Shown one piece after another: positions 28,001 through 35,065 of a DNA stretch of 60,607 nucleotides. This stretch comes from an uncultured Parabacteroides sp. (lineage in GTDB: Bacteria; Bacteroidota; Bacteroidia; Bacteroidales; Tannerellaceae). The stretch covers positions 1-60,607 of the forward strand of contig CALCST010000020.1 in NCBI GenBank assembly GCA_937894065.1. Direction: 5' to 3'. The position numbers and the translations under genes are program-made. The notes beneath the pieces were generated by a model, which worked only from the letters and a program-made list of their open reading frames with translations, had not been told where the DNA came from and did no database searches. The stretch's first letter is position 1. Every line of letters begins with the position of its first letter.

Positions 28001-28189
28001 GGATTATTGCCGTTGGTTGTAGCCACCGGAGCCGGCGCCAATGGAAACCGTTCGCTTGGTGTTGGTGCTGTTGGTGGAATGTTTATTGGAACATTGGCTT
28101 TGCTTTTTGTCGTACCTGTATTGTTTACGATATTCCAGTATTTGGAAGAACGTGTTATGCCTAAACGTGATATAGATAAAACAGTATAA
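25052..28189 (+). CDS. AcrB-type RND multidrug efflux permease (HAE1)
   Basis: A 1045-residue permease with the full AcrB layout: LRTFIDRPILSCVISIII first helix, MEQYPDIAPPTISVSATYTG porter start, TM4 GTVVDDAIVVVEAV with the Asp pair, and TM10 GLLSKTAILLTEY with the relay Lys. It couples proton entry to drug export through the adaptor and outer-membrane factor encoded on either side. It differs from the two permeases at 13852 and 18427, which lack this full set. Confidence 0.95.
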   Translation: MKLRTFIDRPILSCVISIIILMLGFIGLYNLPMEQYPDIAPPTISVSATYTGANAETVQKSVIAPLEEAINGVENMTYMVSTATNTGSASIMVYFKQGTDPDMATINTKNKISEAEGLLPAEVTKIGVTVEKRQNSMVKILALYSEDDSYDQNFINNYFKINVEPRLSRISGVGNVMVMGGDYAMRIWLNPKLMAQYGLVPADVVSVLGEQNIEAPTGTLGEDSDNTFQYTLKYRGRYETSEEFGNIVIKAMSSGEVLRLKDIAEVELGSQSYAYSSEIVGHPGATCMISQTAGSNANEIIEEIDKLMAEVSKDLPKGLILTDLMSTKDFLDASVNEVVKTLVEAIILVVLVVYFFLQSIRSTIIPSVSIIVSLVGTFAFLYVAGFSLNLLTLFALVLVIGTVVDDAIVVVEAVQAKFDEGYESPYKATIAAMDGISAAIITTSLVFMAVFIPTSFMGGTSGVFYTQFGLTMAVAVGISAVNALTLSPALCALIMTPHIDDASGKALSFSSRFHYAFEASFNRLVLKYKNGVSFFLKRKWIAVTGLALVCVLLVFFVRNTKTGLVPDEDMGTIFVNVTTPPGSSLAQTKRTMENIDERIKKIPQINLYSKVCGYSMMGGQAASGGMMIIKLKHWDERENEEDKINAVISQIYAQTSDIKSANIFVFAQPTIMGYGMGSGFEMYVQDRSGGDISDLQKYTQNFIAELNKRPEISMAYTTFDTKFPQYKVEVDAAKCKRAGISTSDVLDVLSGFIGGNYASNLNRFTKLYRVYVQANKDYRIDKESLNNMFVRTSSGEMAPIGQFITLTKVYGAETLTRFNMYTSIPINGMPADGYSSGEAIKAIEEVAAQTLPVGYGYEFSGITREESNSSSNTVIIFIICIAFVYLILCALYESLFVPLAVILSVPFGLLGSFLFAKCFGLENNIYMQTGLIMLIGLLSKTAILLTEYAATRRKQGMSIAQAAISAAGVRLRPILMTALTMIIGLLPLVVATGAGANGNRSLGVGAVGGMFIGTLALLFVVPVLFTIFQYLEERVMPKRDIDKTV

Positions 28190-28202
28190 TAATTAATATG
28201 TT

Positions 28203-29576
28203 ATGACTAGGTTATATAATTATATAAGTATAATGACTCTGATATTTCTGTTTGCCGGTTGTGGTATTTACAGTAAATACGAAAGACCTGAAATAGAAAC
28301 AGAAAATTTATATGGAGAAATTACCGAAGAAACTGATACGCTATCTTCATTGTCGGATATGAAATGGTTTGAGTTGTTTACAGATACATCTCTCCAGAAG
28401 TTGATTGCGCGTGGTATTGAAATGAATACCGACTTGAATGTAGCAAGACTGAAAGTCGATGAGGCGAGAGCCTCATTGACTTCAGCCAAATTGGCTTATC
28501 TGCCTTCTGTTCAGCTTGCGCCCGAAGGAGCAATAAGCAGTTATGATGGTGGAAACACATCCAAAACTTATAATCTTGGAATTTCCGCTTCTTGGGAGAT
28601 TGATCTTTTTGGCAAACTTACTAATGCCAAACGCAGGGAACTTGCAGCCCTTGAAGAAAGCGAAGCATATAAATTAGCTGTTCAGACTCAACTTATAGCA
28701 ACCATTGCAGAGAGCTATTACACGTTGTTGATGCTGGACGAGCAGGTAGCTATAACTACAGAAACCGTTGACAGCTGGAACGAATATATCAGGGCTTTGA
28801 AAGCATTGATGAAATCCGGTGCGGCAGACAGGGCAGCAGTTAGCCAGGCTGAGGCTTCCCGCATAAGTGCTGAAGTATCATTGATTGCATTGAAACAGCA
28901 AACAATAGAAATGGAAAACTCTCTTTGCTCACTGTTATTTATGCAACCCGGATATGTGGAACGGGGAACTCTTGAAAACCAGACATTCCCGCAACAATTA
29001 TCAGTTGGTGTTCCTTTGGAACTTCTGGCTCGCAGACCTGATGTCTTGCAGTCAGAGGCTTTGCTCAAACAATCTTTCTACTCAACAAATCTGGCTCGTT
29101 CAAATTTCTATCCAAGTATAACGCTTTCCGGTTCTGCCGGTTGGACTAATAGTGTTGGCGTAGCTGTGTCAAATCCTGGAGTCTGGTTATTTCAGGCTGT
29201 AGGTTCGCTTGTGCAACCTTTATTCAATAAAGGGGAGAATATAGCAAACCTGAAAATAAGCAAGGCGCAACAGGAAGAAGCTCTTCTTCAGTTTCAGCAG
29301 ACTTTGCTTGATGCCGGCGAGGAGGTGAACAATGCCTTATATAAATGGCAGAACGCACGCAACAAAATTACACTTGACAAAGAACAGGTCGAATATCTTA
29401 CTACGGCTTTGAATGATACCCAACTCCTTATGAAGCATGGCACAGTGAACTATCTTGAAGTTCTCACCTGCAGACAATCGTTACTGTCTTCACGACTGAC
29501 ATTAGTTGCAGACCGCAATGAAGAGATTCAGAGTGTCATAAGCCTTTACCACGCATTGGGCGGTGGAGGTTATTAA
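28203..29576 (+). CDS. Outer-membrane efflux lipoprotein (OprM/NodT type)
   Basis: A 457-residue TolC-fold lipoprotein with lipobox LFAGC and the typical mature start YERPEIETENLYGE. Marks include LARRPDVLQSEALLKQSFYS and SITLSGSAGWT of the NodT/OprM family, and the late helices RNKITLDKEQVEYLTTAL and KHGTVNYLEVLT. It completes the tripartite pump; 13 bases separate it from the permease. Followed by the argB promoter region. Confidence 0.92.
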   Translation: MTRLYNYISIMTLIFLFAGCGIYSKYERPEIETENLYGEITEETDTLSSLSDMKWFELFTDTSLQKLIARGIEMNTDLNVARLKVDEARASLTSAKLAYLPSVQLAPEGAISSYDGGNTSKTYNLGISASWEIDLFGKLTNAKRRELAALEESEAYKLAVQTQLIATIAESYYTLLMLDEQVAITTETVDSWNEYIRALKALMKSGAADRAAVSQAEASRISAEVSLIALKQQTIEMENSLCSLLFMQPGYVERGTLENQTFPQQLSVGVPLELLARRPDVLQSEALLKQSFYSTNLARSNFYPSITLSGSAGWTNSVGVAVSNPGVWLFQAVGSLVQPLFNKGENIANLKISKAQQEEALLQFQQTLLDAGEEVNNALYKWQNARNKITLDKEQVEYLTTALNDTQLLMKHGTVNYLEVLTCRQSLLSSRLTLVADRNEEIQSVISLYHALGGGGY

Positions 29577-29635
29577 AGCCTTGATGCCGTGTAATCCTGC
29601 GTGTTGTCCTGTTTGCGAAACTTCAATTATTTATA

Positions 29636-29643
29636 TACTTTTG
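29636..29643 (+). promoter_or_regulatory. argB promoter
   Basis: TACTTTTG with TTTG 20 bases upstream (29612-29615), a good Bacteroidetes promoter. It lies 61 bases before the argB ATG at 29705. Confidence 0.6.
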
Positions 29644-29704
29644 CATCTTGTCATATACCTGATATATGTTGCATTATTGATTTAAAACAGAGAAGTTTTT
29701 GAAT

Positions 29705-30472
29705 ATGGAAAAATTGACATTGATAAAAGTTGGAGGAAAAATAGTTGAAGAACCGGAAACATTACAGCAGTTGCTTCGTGATTTTTCTTCCATCGAAGGA
29801 TATAAAGTGCTGGTGCATGGTGGCGGACGCTCTGCTACAAAAGTAGCTGCGCAGTTGGGTATTGAAAGCAAGATGGTGAATGGCAGACGAATCACCGACG
29901 CAGATATGCTTAACGTCGTAACAATGGTTTATGGCGGATTGGTCAATAAGAATATTGTTGCCGGTTTGCAGTCTCTAGGCATTAATGCTCTTGGTCTGAC
30001 CGGTGCTGATATGAACATCATGCGTTCTGACAAACGTCCGGTGAAAGACGTTGACTATGGTTTCGTTGGTGATGTAAAAGAAGTGAATGCTGATTTGCTT
30101 TCTTCCCTGATTCGTCAAGGCATTGTTCCGGTGCTTGCTCCGCTTACTCACGACAAGCAAGGACATATGCTCAACACAAATGCCGACACTATTGCAGGAG
30201 AAGCAGCAAAAGCTCTTGCAAAATATTTCGACGTGACATTGATGTTCTGTTTCGAAAAGAAAGGTGTTTTGCGTGATGAAAACGATGACGACAGTGTTAT
30301 TCCTGAAATTAACCGTGAAGCTTTCAAGGAATATGTCGAAGCCGGAATTATCCAGGGCGGCATGATTCCTAAACTTGAAAATGCATATCAGGCTATTGAT
30401 GCGGGAGTAAAGGAAGTCATAATTACTCAGGCTTCTGAAATACATAAAAACAGCGGAACAAAGGTTTATTGA
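29705..30472 (+). CDS. argB: Acetylglutamate kinase
   Basis: A 255-residue amino-acid kinase that phosphorylates N-acetylglutamate (or the succinyl analogue used by Bacteroides) in arginine synthesis. LIKVGGKIVEEP is the nucleotide-binding start, VLVHGGGRSATKVAAQLG the substrate Gly-rich loop, then NTNADTIAGEAAKALA and GGMIPKLENAYQAIDAG. The length fits the short, arginine-insensitive type. The ATG at 29705 is used rather than an upstream TTG. TGATG overlap with the following ABC gene indicates coupling; other arginine genes are not in the window. Confidence 0.93.
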   Translation: MEKLTLIKVGGKIVEEPETLQQLLRDFSSIEGYKVLVHGGGRSATKVAAQLGIESKMVNGRRITDADMLNVVTMVYGGLVNKNIVAGLQSLGINALGLTGADMNIMRSDKRPVKDVDYGFVGDVKEVNADLLSSLIRQGIVPVLAPLTHDKQGHMLNTNADTIAGEAAKALAKYFDVTLMFCFEKKGVLRDENDDDSVIPEINREAFKEYVEAGIIQGGMIPKLENAYQAIDAGVKEVIITQASEIHKNSGTKVY

Positions 30473-31923
30473 TGAAAAAAGAAATAATCAGATTGAAGGA
30501 TATTGTCCTTCGATTGCCGGAACTGCAGTTTGCCGAGCCGATAGACTGGACAATTTGCGAGGGCGAGCAATGGGCTGTTGTCGGACCGAACGGAGCCGGA
30601 AAAACATTGCTTGCCGGAGTTCTCCAAAGAAAATATGCTTTCCGTTCCGGGGAGCATATTTTTGTGTCTGGAAAACCCGTCAGTGAAGTAGTGAAGAGTA
30701 TTGCTTTCAAGGATATCTATTCCTTGGCTGATTGCCGTAACAGTTATTATCAGCAAAGATGGCATTCAACGGAAACAGAAGATATGCCGACAGTGTCGGA
30801 AGTCCTGTCTGAATATAAGGACACGGAGAACCTGAATGAATTGCTGTCGCTGTTCGGAATATCTGATTTGTTGCCTAAGAAACTGATATTCCTGTCAAGT
30901 GGCGAGCTGAGAAAATTCCTTGTGGTGCGAACTCTTCTTTCCCGTCCCGAAATACTTATCCTGGACAATCCGTTTATTGGATTGGACGCACCTTCGAGAG
31001 ATTTGCTTGTGGATATGCTGGGGAAAATGACTGAATTGCACGGCATGCAAGTAATATTGCTCTTGTCGAATCCTGCCGATTTGCCGGATATGATAACTGA
31101 TGTTCTACCCGTTATAAACCGTAAATGTCTGAGTCCGATGAAACGGGAAGAGTTTCTTGAGAATAAAGAACTTCTGGATGAACTGTTCCCGGACAGAGTT
31201 TCCGGAGCGATAGATTTGCCGGTAAACGGAGAAAAAGAAATTTCTGCATATGACGTTGCCTTCCGAATGGAGAAAGTGTGCATAAAATATGGCGCCCGAA
31301 CCATTCTGAAAGATTTGGATTGGGAAGTCAAGTGCGGAGAGAAATGGTCTCTTTCCGGTCCTAATGGCGCAGGCAAGTCAACTCTTCTCAGTCTTGTTTA
31401 TGCCGACAATCCTCAGTCGTATGCCAATACATTATATTTGTTCGACAGAAAACGTGGAAGCGGTGAAAGCATTTGGGAAATAAAGAAACGTATAGGATAT
31501 GTTTCTCCCGAAATGCATCTCTATTATATGGAGAATGTGCCTGCGATTCAGATTGTAGGTTCGGGATATTTTGATTCAGTCGGTCTTTTCCGCAAATGCA
31601 ATGCGGAGCAGGAGGAAGGCGCGTTGAAGTGGATGAAGATTTTTGGCATTGATAATCTGAAAGACCGTTCGTTTATGACTCTTTCGTCCGGAGAGCAGCG
31701 TTTGGCTCTTCTTGCCAGAGCCTTCGTTAAAGACCCGGATCTTATCATATTGGACGAACCTCTTCATGGTCTGGACATAAGCAATAAGAAACTGGCAGCT
31801 TCGGTGATAGAAAGTTTCTGCTCCCGTCCGGGAAAGACATTGATATATGTTACGCATTATCCTAATGAACTTCCTGAATGTGTGGACAGGCATTTCAGGC
31901 TGGAGAAGATTCCTTCTTTATGA
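30472..31923 (+). CDS. Tandem ABC ATPase (ModF/YlmA-like)
   Basis: A 483-residue cytoplasmic protein with two ABC ATPase domains and no membrane segments. First: Walker A GPNGAGKTLLAG, signature LSSGELRKF, Walker B EILILDNPFIGLD, where the usual Glu after the Asp is Asn. Second: Walker A GPNGAGKSTLL, signature LSSGEQRLAL, Walker B LIILDEPLHGLD. The architecture resembles ModF. No permease lies nearby, so a role in transport is unproven. The start overlaps the argB stop; a strong hairpin follows at 31966. Confidence 0.85.
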   Translation: MKKEIIRLKDIVLRLPELQFAEPIDWTICEGEQWAVVGPNGAGKTLLAGVLQRKYAFRSGEHIFVSGKPVSEVVKSIAFKDIYSLADCRNSYYQQRWHSTETEDMPTVSEVLSEYKDTENLNELLSLFGISDLLPKKLIFLSSGELRKFLVVRTLLSRPEILILDNPFIGLDAPSRDLLVDMLGKMTELHGMQVILLLSNPADLPDMITDVLPVINRKCLSPMKREEFLENKELLDELFPDRVSGAIDLPVNGEKEISAYDVAFRMEKVCIKYGARTILKDLDWEVKCGEKWSLSGPNGAGKSTLLSLVYADNPQSYANTLYLFDRKRGSGESIWEIKKRIGYVSPEMHLYYMENVPAIQIVGSGYFDSVGLFRKCNAEQEEGALKWMKIFGIDNLKDRSFMTLSSGEQRLALLARAFVKDPDLIILDEPLHGLDISNKKLAASVIESFCSRPGKTLIYVTHYPNELPECVDRHFRLEKIPSL

Positions 31924-31965
31924 CAGCATGGTTGTAATAGAAGTTATATTTCTTTATAAATAAAT

Positions 31966-32030
31966 GAGGCACAAAGTGCGCAGAGTTTGCATTCTATGAA
32001 CGATTATCTCTGTGTTCTTTGTGCCTCTTT
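31966..32030. terminator. Bidirectional terminator
   Basis: GAGGCACAAAG at 31966-31976 pairs with CTTTGTGCCTC at 32017-32027, followed by TTTG on the plus strand. A second inner pairing (CAGAG / CTCTG) lengthens the stem. Placed between the convergent ABC and aspA genes. Confidence 0.75.
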
Positions 32031-32051
32031 GTTATTATCAAATCTTACCTT

Positions 32052-33479
32052 TTATTTTCTAGCCTTTATATCCAACTTCACCGGCTTAATCATATTCTTC
32101 GGATCAAGGATTGTATCCAAATCTTCCTGAGTAAGAATTCCTTCTTCAAGAACAAGGTCGTAAACACTTCGTCCTGTCTCCATTGCTTTCTTTGCAATAT
32201 AAGTTGAATGATCATAACCAATATACGGATTCAGAGCAGTTACAACACCTATACTGCGCTTAACTTCATTGCGGCAAGCCTCTTCGTTTGCAGTGATTCC
32301 GTCGATACACAATGTACGCAAAGTGTCGAAACCGTTTATCAGCAAATCAATGGATTCAAAACAGCACTGTGCCATTACCGGCTCCATAGCGTTCAGCTCC
32401 ATCTGTGATGCTTCGCCTGCCATAGTTACACAAAGTTCATTTCCCATGACTTTGAAAGCAATCTGGCTCATAACTTCAGGTATTACCGGATTTACTTTTC
32501 CCGGCATGATTGATGAGCCCGGCTGGCGTGCAGGAAGATTTATCTCTCCGAATCCGCAACGCGGACCGCTGGCAAGCAATCTCAAGTCATTACATATCTT
32601 ATTGATTTTAACAGCTACTCTTTTCAGTGCAGACATATAACCCACCATACATGAAGTATCAGAAGTTGCGCCAACCCAATCATCAGCAAGACTTACTTCC
32701 CAACCTGTTATTTCCTTCAATGCTTCGATAGTCTTTTCAGCATAACCCGGTTCGGAACATATTCCTGTACCAATGGCTGTTGAACCCATATTCACAACAA
32801 GGAAATCTGCCGCAGCTTCGTTAAGATGCTTTATTTCATTTCTCAGGATACTTGCAAAACCGTAGAAAGTTTGTCCGAGTGTCATCGGCACGGCATCTTC
32901 CAGCTGAGTGCGTCCCATCTTTATAATGTGAGCAAATTCATCACCTTTTTTCTGTAAAGCTTCAATCAGAGCCTCAAGATGCGGCAAGAATTTAAGATGG
33001 CTTGCGTAAAGTCCCATGTGGATAGCTGTTGGATAAGCATCGTTGGTTGACTGCGAGCGGTTTATTGTGTCGTGAGGTGAGCAGAATTCATATTCTCCGG
33101 CTTTCTTTCCAAGATGCAATAATGCTATGTTGGCAATTACTTCGTTGGCATTCATATTGGTGCTTGTTCCGGCTCCACCCTGAATCATATCCACCTGGAA
33201 CTGGTCGTGATATTTCCCGTCGAGAATATCTTTACATGCAGCTTCGATAGCTTTCAGTTGTTCGTCGCTAACCAAACCTAAAGCGTTGTTAGCTTTTGCA
33301 GCAGCAAGTTTTGTATATGCCAGTCCGTGAATGAAAAGAGGATAATCCTGCAATTTGAACTTACTTATTGAGAAATTTTCAATACCTCTCAGTGTCTGTA
33401 TTCCATATAGTGCGTCTGCCGGAAGTTCTCTTGTTCCCAGCAAATCATGTTCTGTTCTTGTATTTTTGATATTTTCCAT
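32052..33479 (-). CDS. aspA: Aspartate ammonia-lyase
   Basis: A 475-residue cytoplasmic lyase of the fumarase/aspartase superfamily that converts aspartate to fumarate and ammonia. TRTEHDLLGTRELPADALYG start, NRSQSTNDAYPTA, the superfamily signature GSSIMPGKVNPVIPE, and the late GYDHSTYIAKKA. Length matches AspA, and the GTRELP start favours aspartase over fumarase. Single gene with its own promoter at 33514-33521. It feeds fumarate to anaerobic respiration in Bacteroidales. Confidence 0.93.
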   Translation of the reverse strand: MENIKNTRTEHDLLGTRELPADALYGIQTLRGIENFSISKFKLQDYPLFIHGLAYTKLAAAKANNALGLVSDEQLKAIEAACKDILDGKYHDQFQVDMIQGGAGTSTNMNANEVIANIALLHLGKKAGEYEFCSPHDTINRSQSTNDAYPTAIHMGLYASHLKFLPHLEALIEALQKKGDEFAHIIKMGRTQLEDAVPMTLGQTFYGFASILRNEIKHLNEAAADFLVVNMGSTAIGTGICSEPGYAEKTIEALKEITGWEVSLADDWVGATSDTSCMVGYMSALKRVAVKINKICNDLRLLASGPRCGFGEINLPARQPGSSIMPGKVNPVIPEVMSQIAFKVMGNELCVTMAGEASQMELNAMEPVMAQCCFESIDLLINGFDTLRTLCIDGITANEEACRNEVKRSIGVVTALNPYIGYDHSTYIAKKAMETGRSVYDLVLEEGILTQEDLDTILDPKNMIKPVKLDIKARK

Positions 33480-33807
33480 AAGGCATTAATATTTAGTTGT
33501 CATTATTATATCGCAAAGATATAAACTAACATTATGTAAGCAAATATTATTGTGTTAAATAGTATTTTTATTGTTTTATATAGTGGAATAGGGTGTATGT
33601 GGTGGATTTTGCTTACAAATTGTATATATAAATATGATATCCTTTGGAGCAGAGAAAACAATATTTCTATCTGAATATTGGTTGAAAGCCTTAAACTTTA
33701 CAGCGTAGGGCAACGCCTACGTTTCAGGTATTTCCCTCACATATATACGCCCTGGAAGGGCATAACTTCCCTCAGTTCCGCCCCTTCAGAGCTTACCGTA
33801 TATATAA
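33480..33807. other. Intergenic region with aspA promoter and small hairpins
   Basis: The right half (33700-33790) is GC-richer than its surroundings and carries small palindromes (CGTAGGGCAACGCCTACG; GCCCTGGAAGGGC). It looks like a dispersed Bacteroidetes intergenic repeat, but no second copy lies in the window. No gene seen. Confidence 0.35.
33514..33541 (-). promoter_or_regulatory. aspA promoter
   Basis: On the minus strand, TTG, then 19 bases, then TATCTTTG (the box is at 33514-33521): an exact match to the Bacteroidetes sigma factor consensus, about 35 bases before the aspA start. Confidence 0.75.
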
Positions 33808-34929
33808 TTACAGAACCAACTGCTCATTCATCTTATCCAGCCACTGCGGCAAAGTGTATATAAAATCTATTCTGTCTGCAAATCGTCGTGGAGCAAATAT
33901 GTTGATTTGCAAATCCTCACATTTCTCGATAATATCATTGTCCAGAGGATAATAACTTGCCAGAACGGCGTGCGAAATATCCCCCCCGTATGTTTCCCTT
34001 ACGGCATCAATTTTGTAAATATCGTTTTGTGTTACGTTTCCCGACTTACATTCGATAAAAATAAGCTCCTGATTGCTGTTCAGCAAAACATCAACCTCGT
34101 TTTTTATACCTTTCTCACCATTTTCCGTAAGCTGGAAAACAACACTCTGCCATGTCTGGGGAGGATTTGGTTGTTTACTGCTCCAAATACTTGTTTGTTC
34201 GGCAACCAAAGTTTCCCACCATCTGCCTTCGAAATAAAGGAAACATCCGTCTTTCCCGTTCAGCTTAAGGAGAGTTTTCCTGCCTCGCATAATTTGCAAT
34301 CTCCCATTGCTGTGTTTGAACGAAAGTTTGTCAGAAAATTCATAACTTGCCGGAAGAAGTTCGATTTTACGGTTGCAATATACGCTGTAATATTTCTGCA
34401 ACCTTGAATGTTCCTGTTTGTATTTTTCGATGAACTGCTTTATTTGCCTGGACATCGTTATATTTTCTTCCAGAAGAGTTTTTGCGTCGTCGTAGGCAAT
34501 AACTTTGTTGCCGCTGAGGCGGATTATCTCTTCATTGGTCAGGGAAGAACGTATCAGTGATTTGCTGAAATTTCTCAGATGAATTATCTCTCCCTGCTGG
34601 GTAAGATAAAACACGTCGGCATTCATCTCCTCGGCAACCTTGTTGGCGGCAAAAGCCATAACCTTTGTGCCTTCTGAAACATTATAGGCAAATTCGCCCT
34701 GGTTATTCCGGTGTATTTCACGGCAAACAGCCATAACTCCGGCAGCATCATAAGGATCTACAATATGCATTGTCCTGCTTATACTTTTCGGAAGCATCGG
34801 CAGCATCTGTTCCACGAAATCTTCAGTTTCTTCAGTATATATAATATGTATTACGTCGGGTCCGAATTCCTTTATCCCGTGATAAACGGAAGAAATATCT
34901 TTGCCTATGAGTGTTATCTGATGTTTCAT
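33808..34929 (-). CDS. Orphan Card1/Can2-like CARF nuclease (DUF1887 family)
   Basis: A 373-residue protein. The N-terminal Rossmann-like domain (about 1-125) carries NVSEGTKVMAFAA (residues 83-95), the glycine-threonine-lysine loop of CARF domains that bind cyclic oligoadenylate. A middle winged-helix-like linker follows. The C-terminal domain has a PD-(D/E)xK set: E239 (WWETLVAE), D280 (NEVDVLL), E293 and K295 (FIECKSGN). Length and order match Card1/Can2 nucleases of type III CRISPR systems, which cut DNA/RNA when activated by cA4. No cas gene or repeat array is present here. Function outside CRISPR is inferred. The upstream neighbour ends with its own terminator, so this is probably a single gene. 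Confidence 0.8.
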   Translation of the reverse strand: MKHQITLIGKDISSVYHGIKEFGPDVIHIIYTEETEDFVEQMLPMLPKSISRTMHIVDPYDAAGVMAVCREIHRNNQGEFAYNVSEGTKVMAFAANKVAEEMNADVFYLTQQGEIIHLRNFSKSLIRSSLTNEEIIRLSGNKVIAYDDAKTLLEENITMSRQIKQFIEKYKQEHSRLQKYYSVYCNRKIELLPASYEFSDKLSFKHSNGRLQIMRGRKTLLKLNGKDGCFLYFEGRWWETLVAEQTSIWSSKQPNPPQTWQSVVFQLTENGEKGIKNEVDVLLNSNQELIFIECKSGNVTQNDIYKIDAVRETYGGDISHAVLASYYPLDNDIIEKCEDLQINIFAPRRFADRIDFIYTLPQWLDKMNEQLVL

Positions 34930-34963
34930 AATATTTGTTTTTTTACAAAGGAAACAATTTATT

Positions 34964-35019
34964 CCAAAAAAGAAATCCTCTTATCCCTGATTCTTTCTAT
35001 GAACCAAAGGATAAGAGGA
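34964..35019 (-). terminator. Terminator of the calcium ATPase gene
   Basis: TCCTCTTATCC (34976-34986) and GGATAAGAGGA (35009-35019) form an 11-bp stem; on the minus strand it is followed by TTTCTTTTTT. Confidence 0.85.
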
Positions 35020-35065
35020 TAATTATGAGTTTAATCTATATAATCTATATGATTCTGTCAACCTA

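Noticed and set aside
33700..33790. A small gene or RNA in the GC-richer part of the aspA upstream region
   Set aside because: Only weak 5-6 bp hairpins and no family-like peptide; more likely a dispersed intergenic repeat.
33808..34929. A CRISPR locus around the CARF nuclease
   Set aside because: No direct-repeat array and no cas gene was seen on either side.
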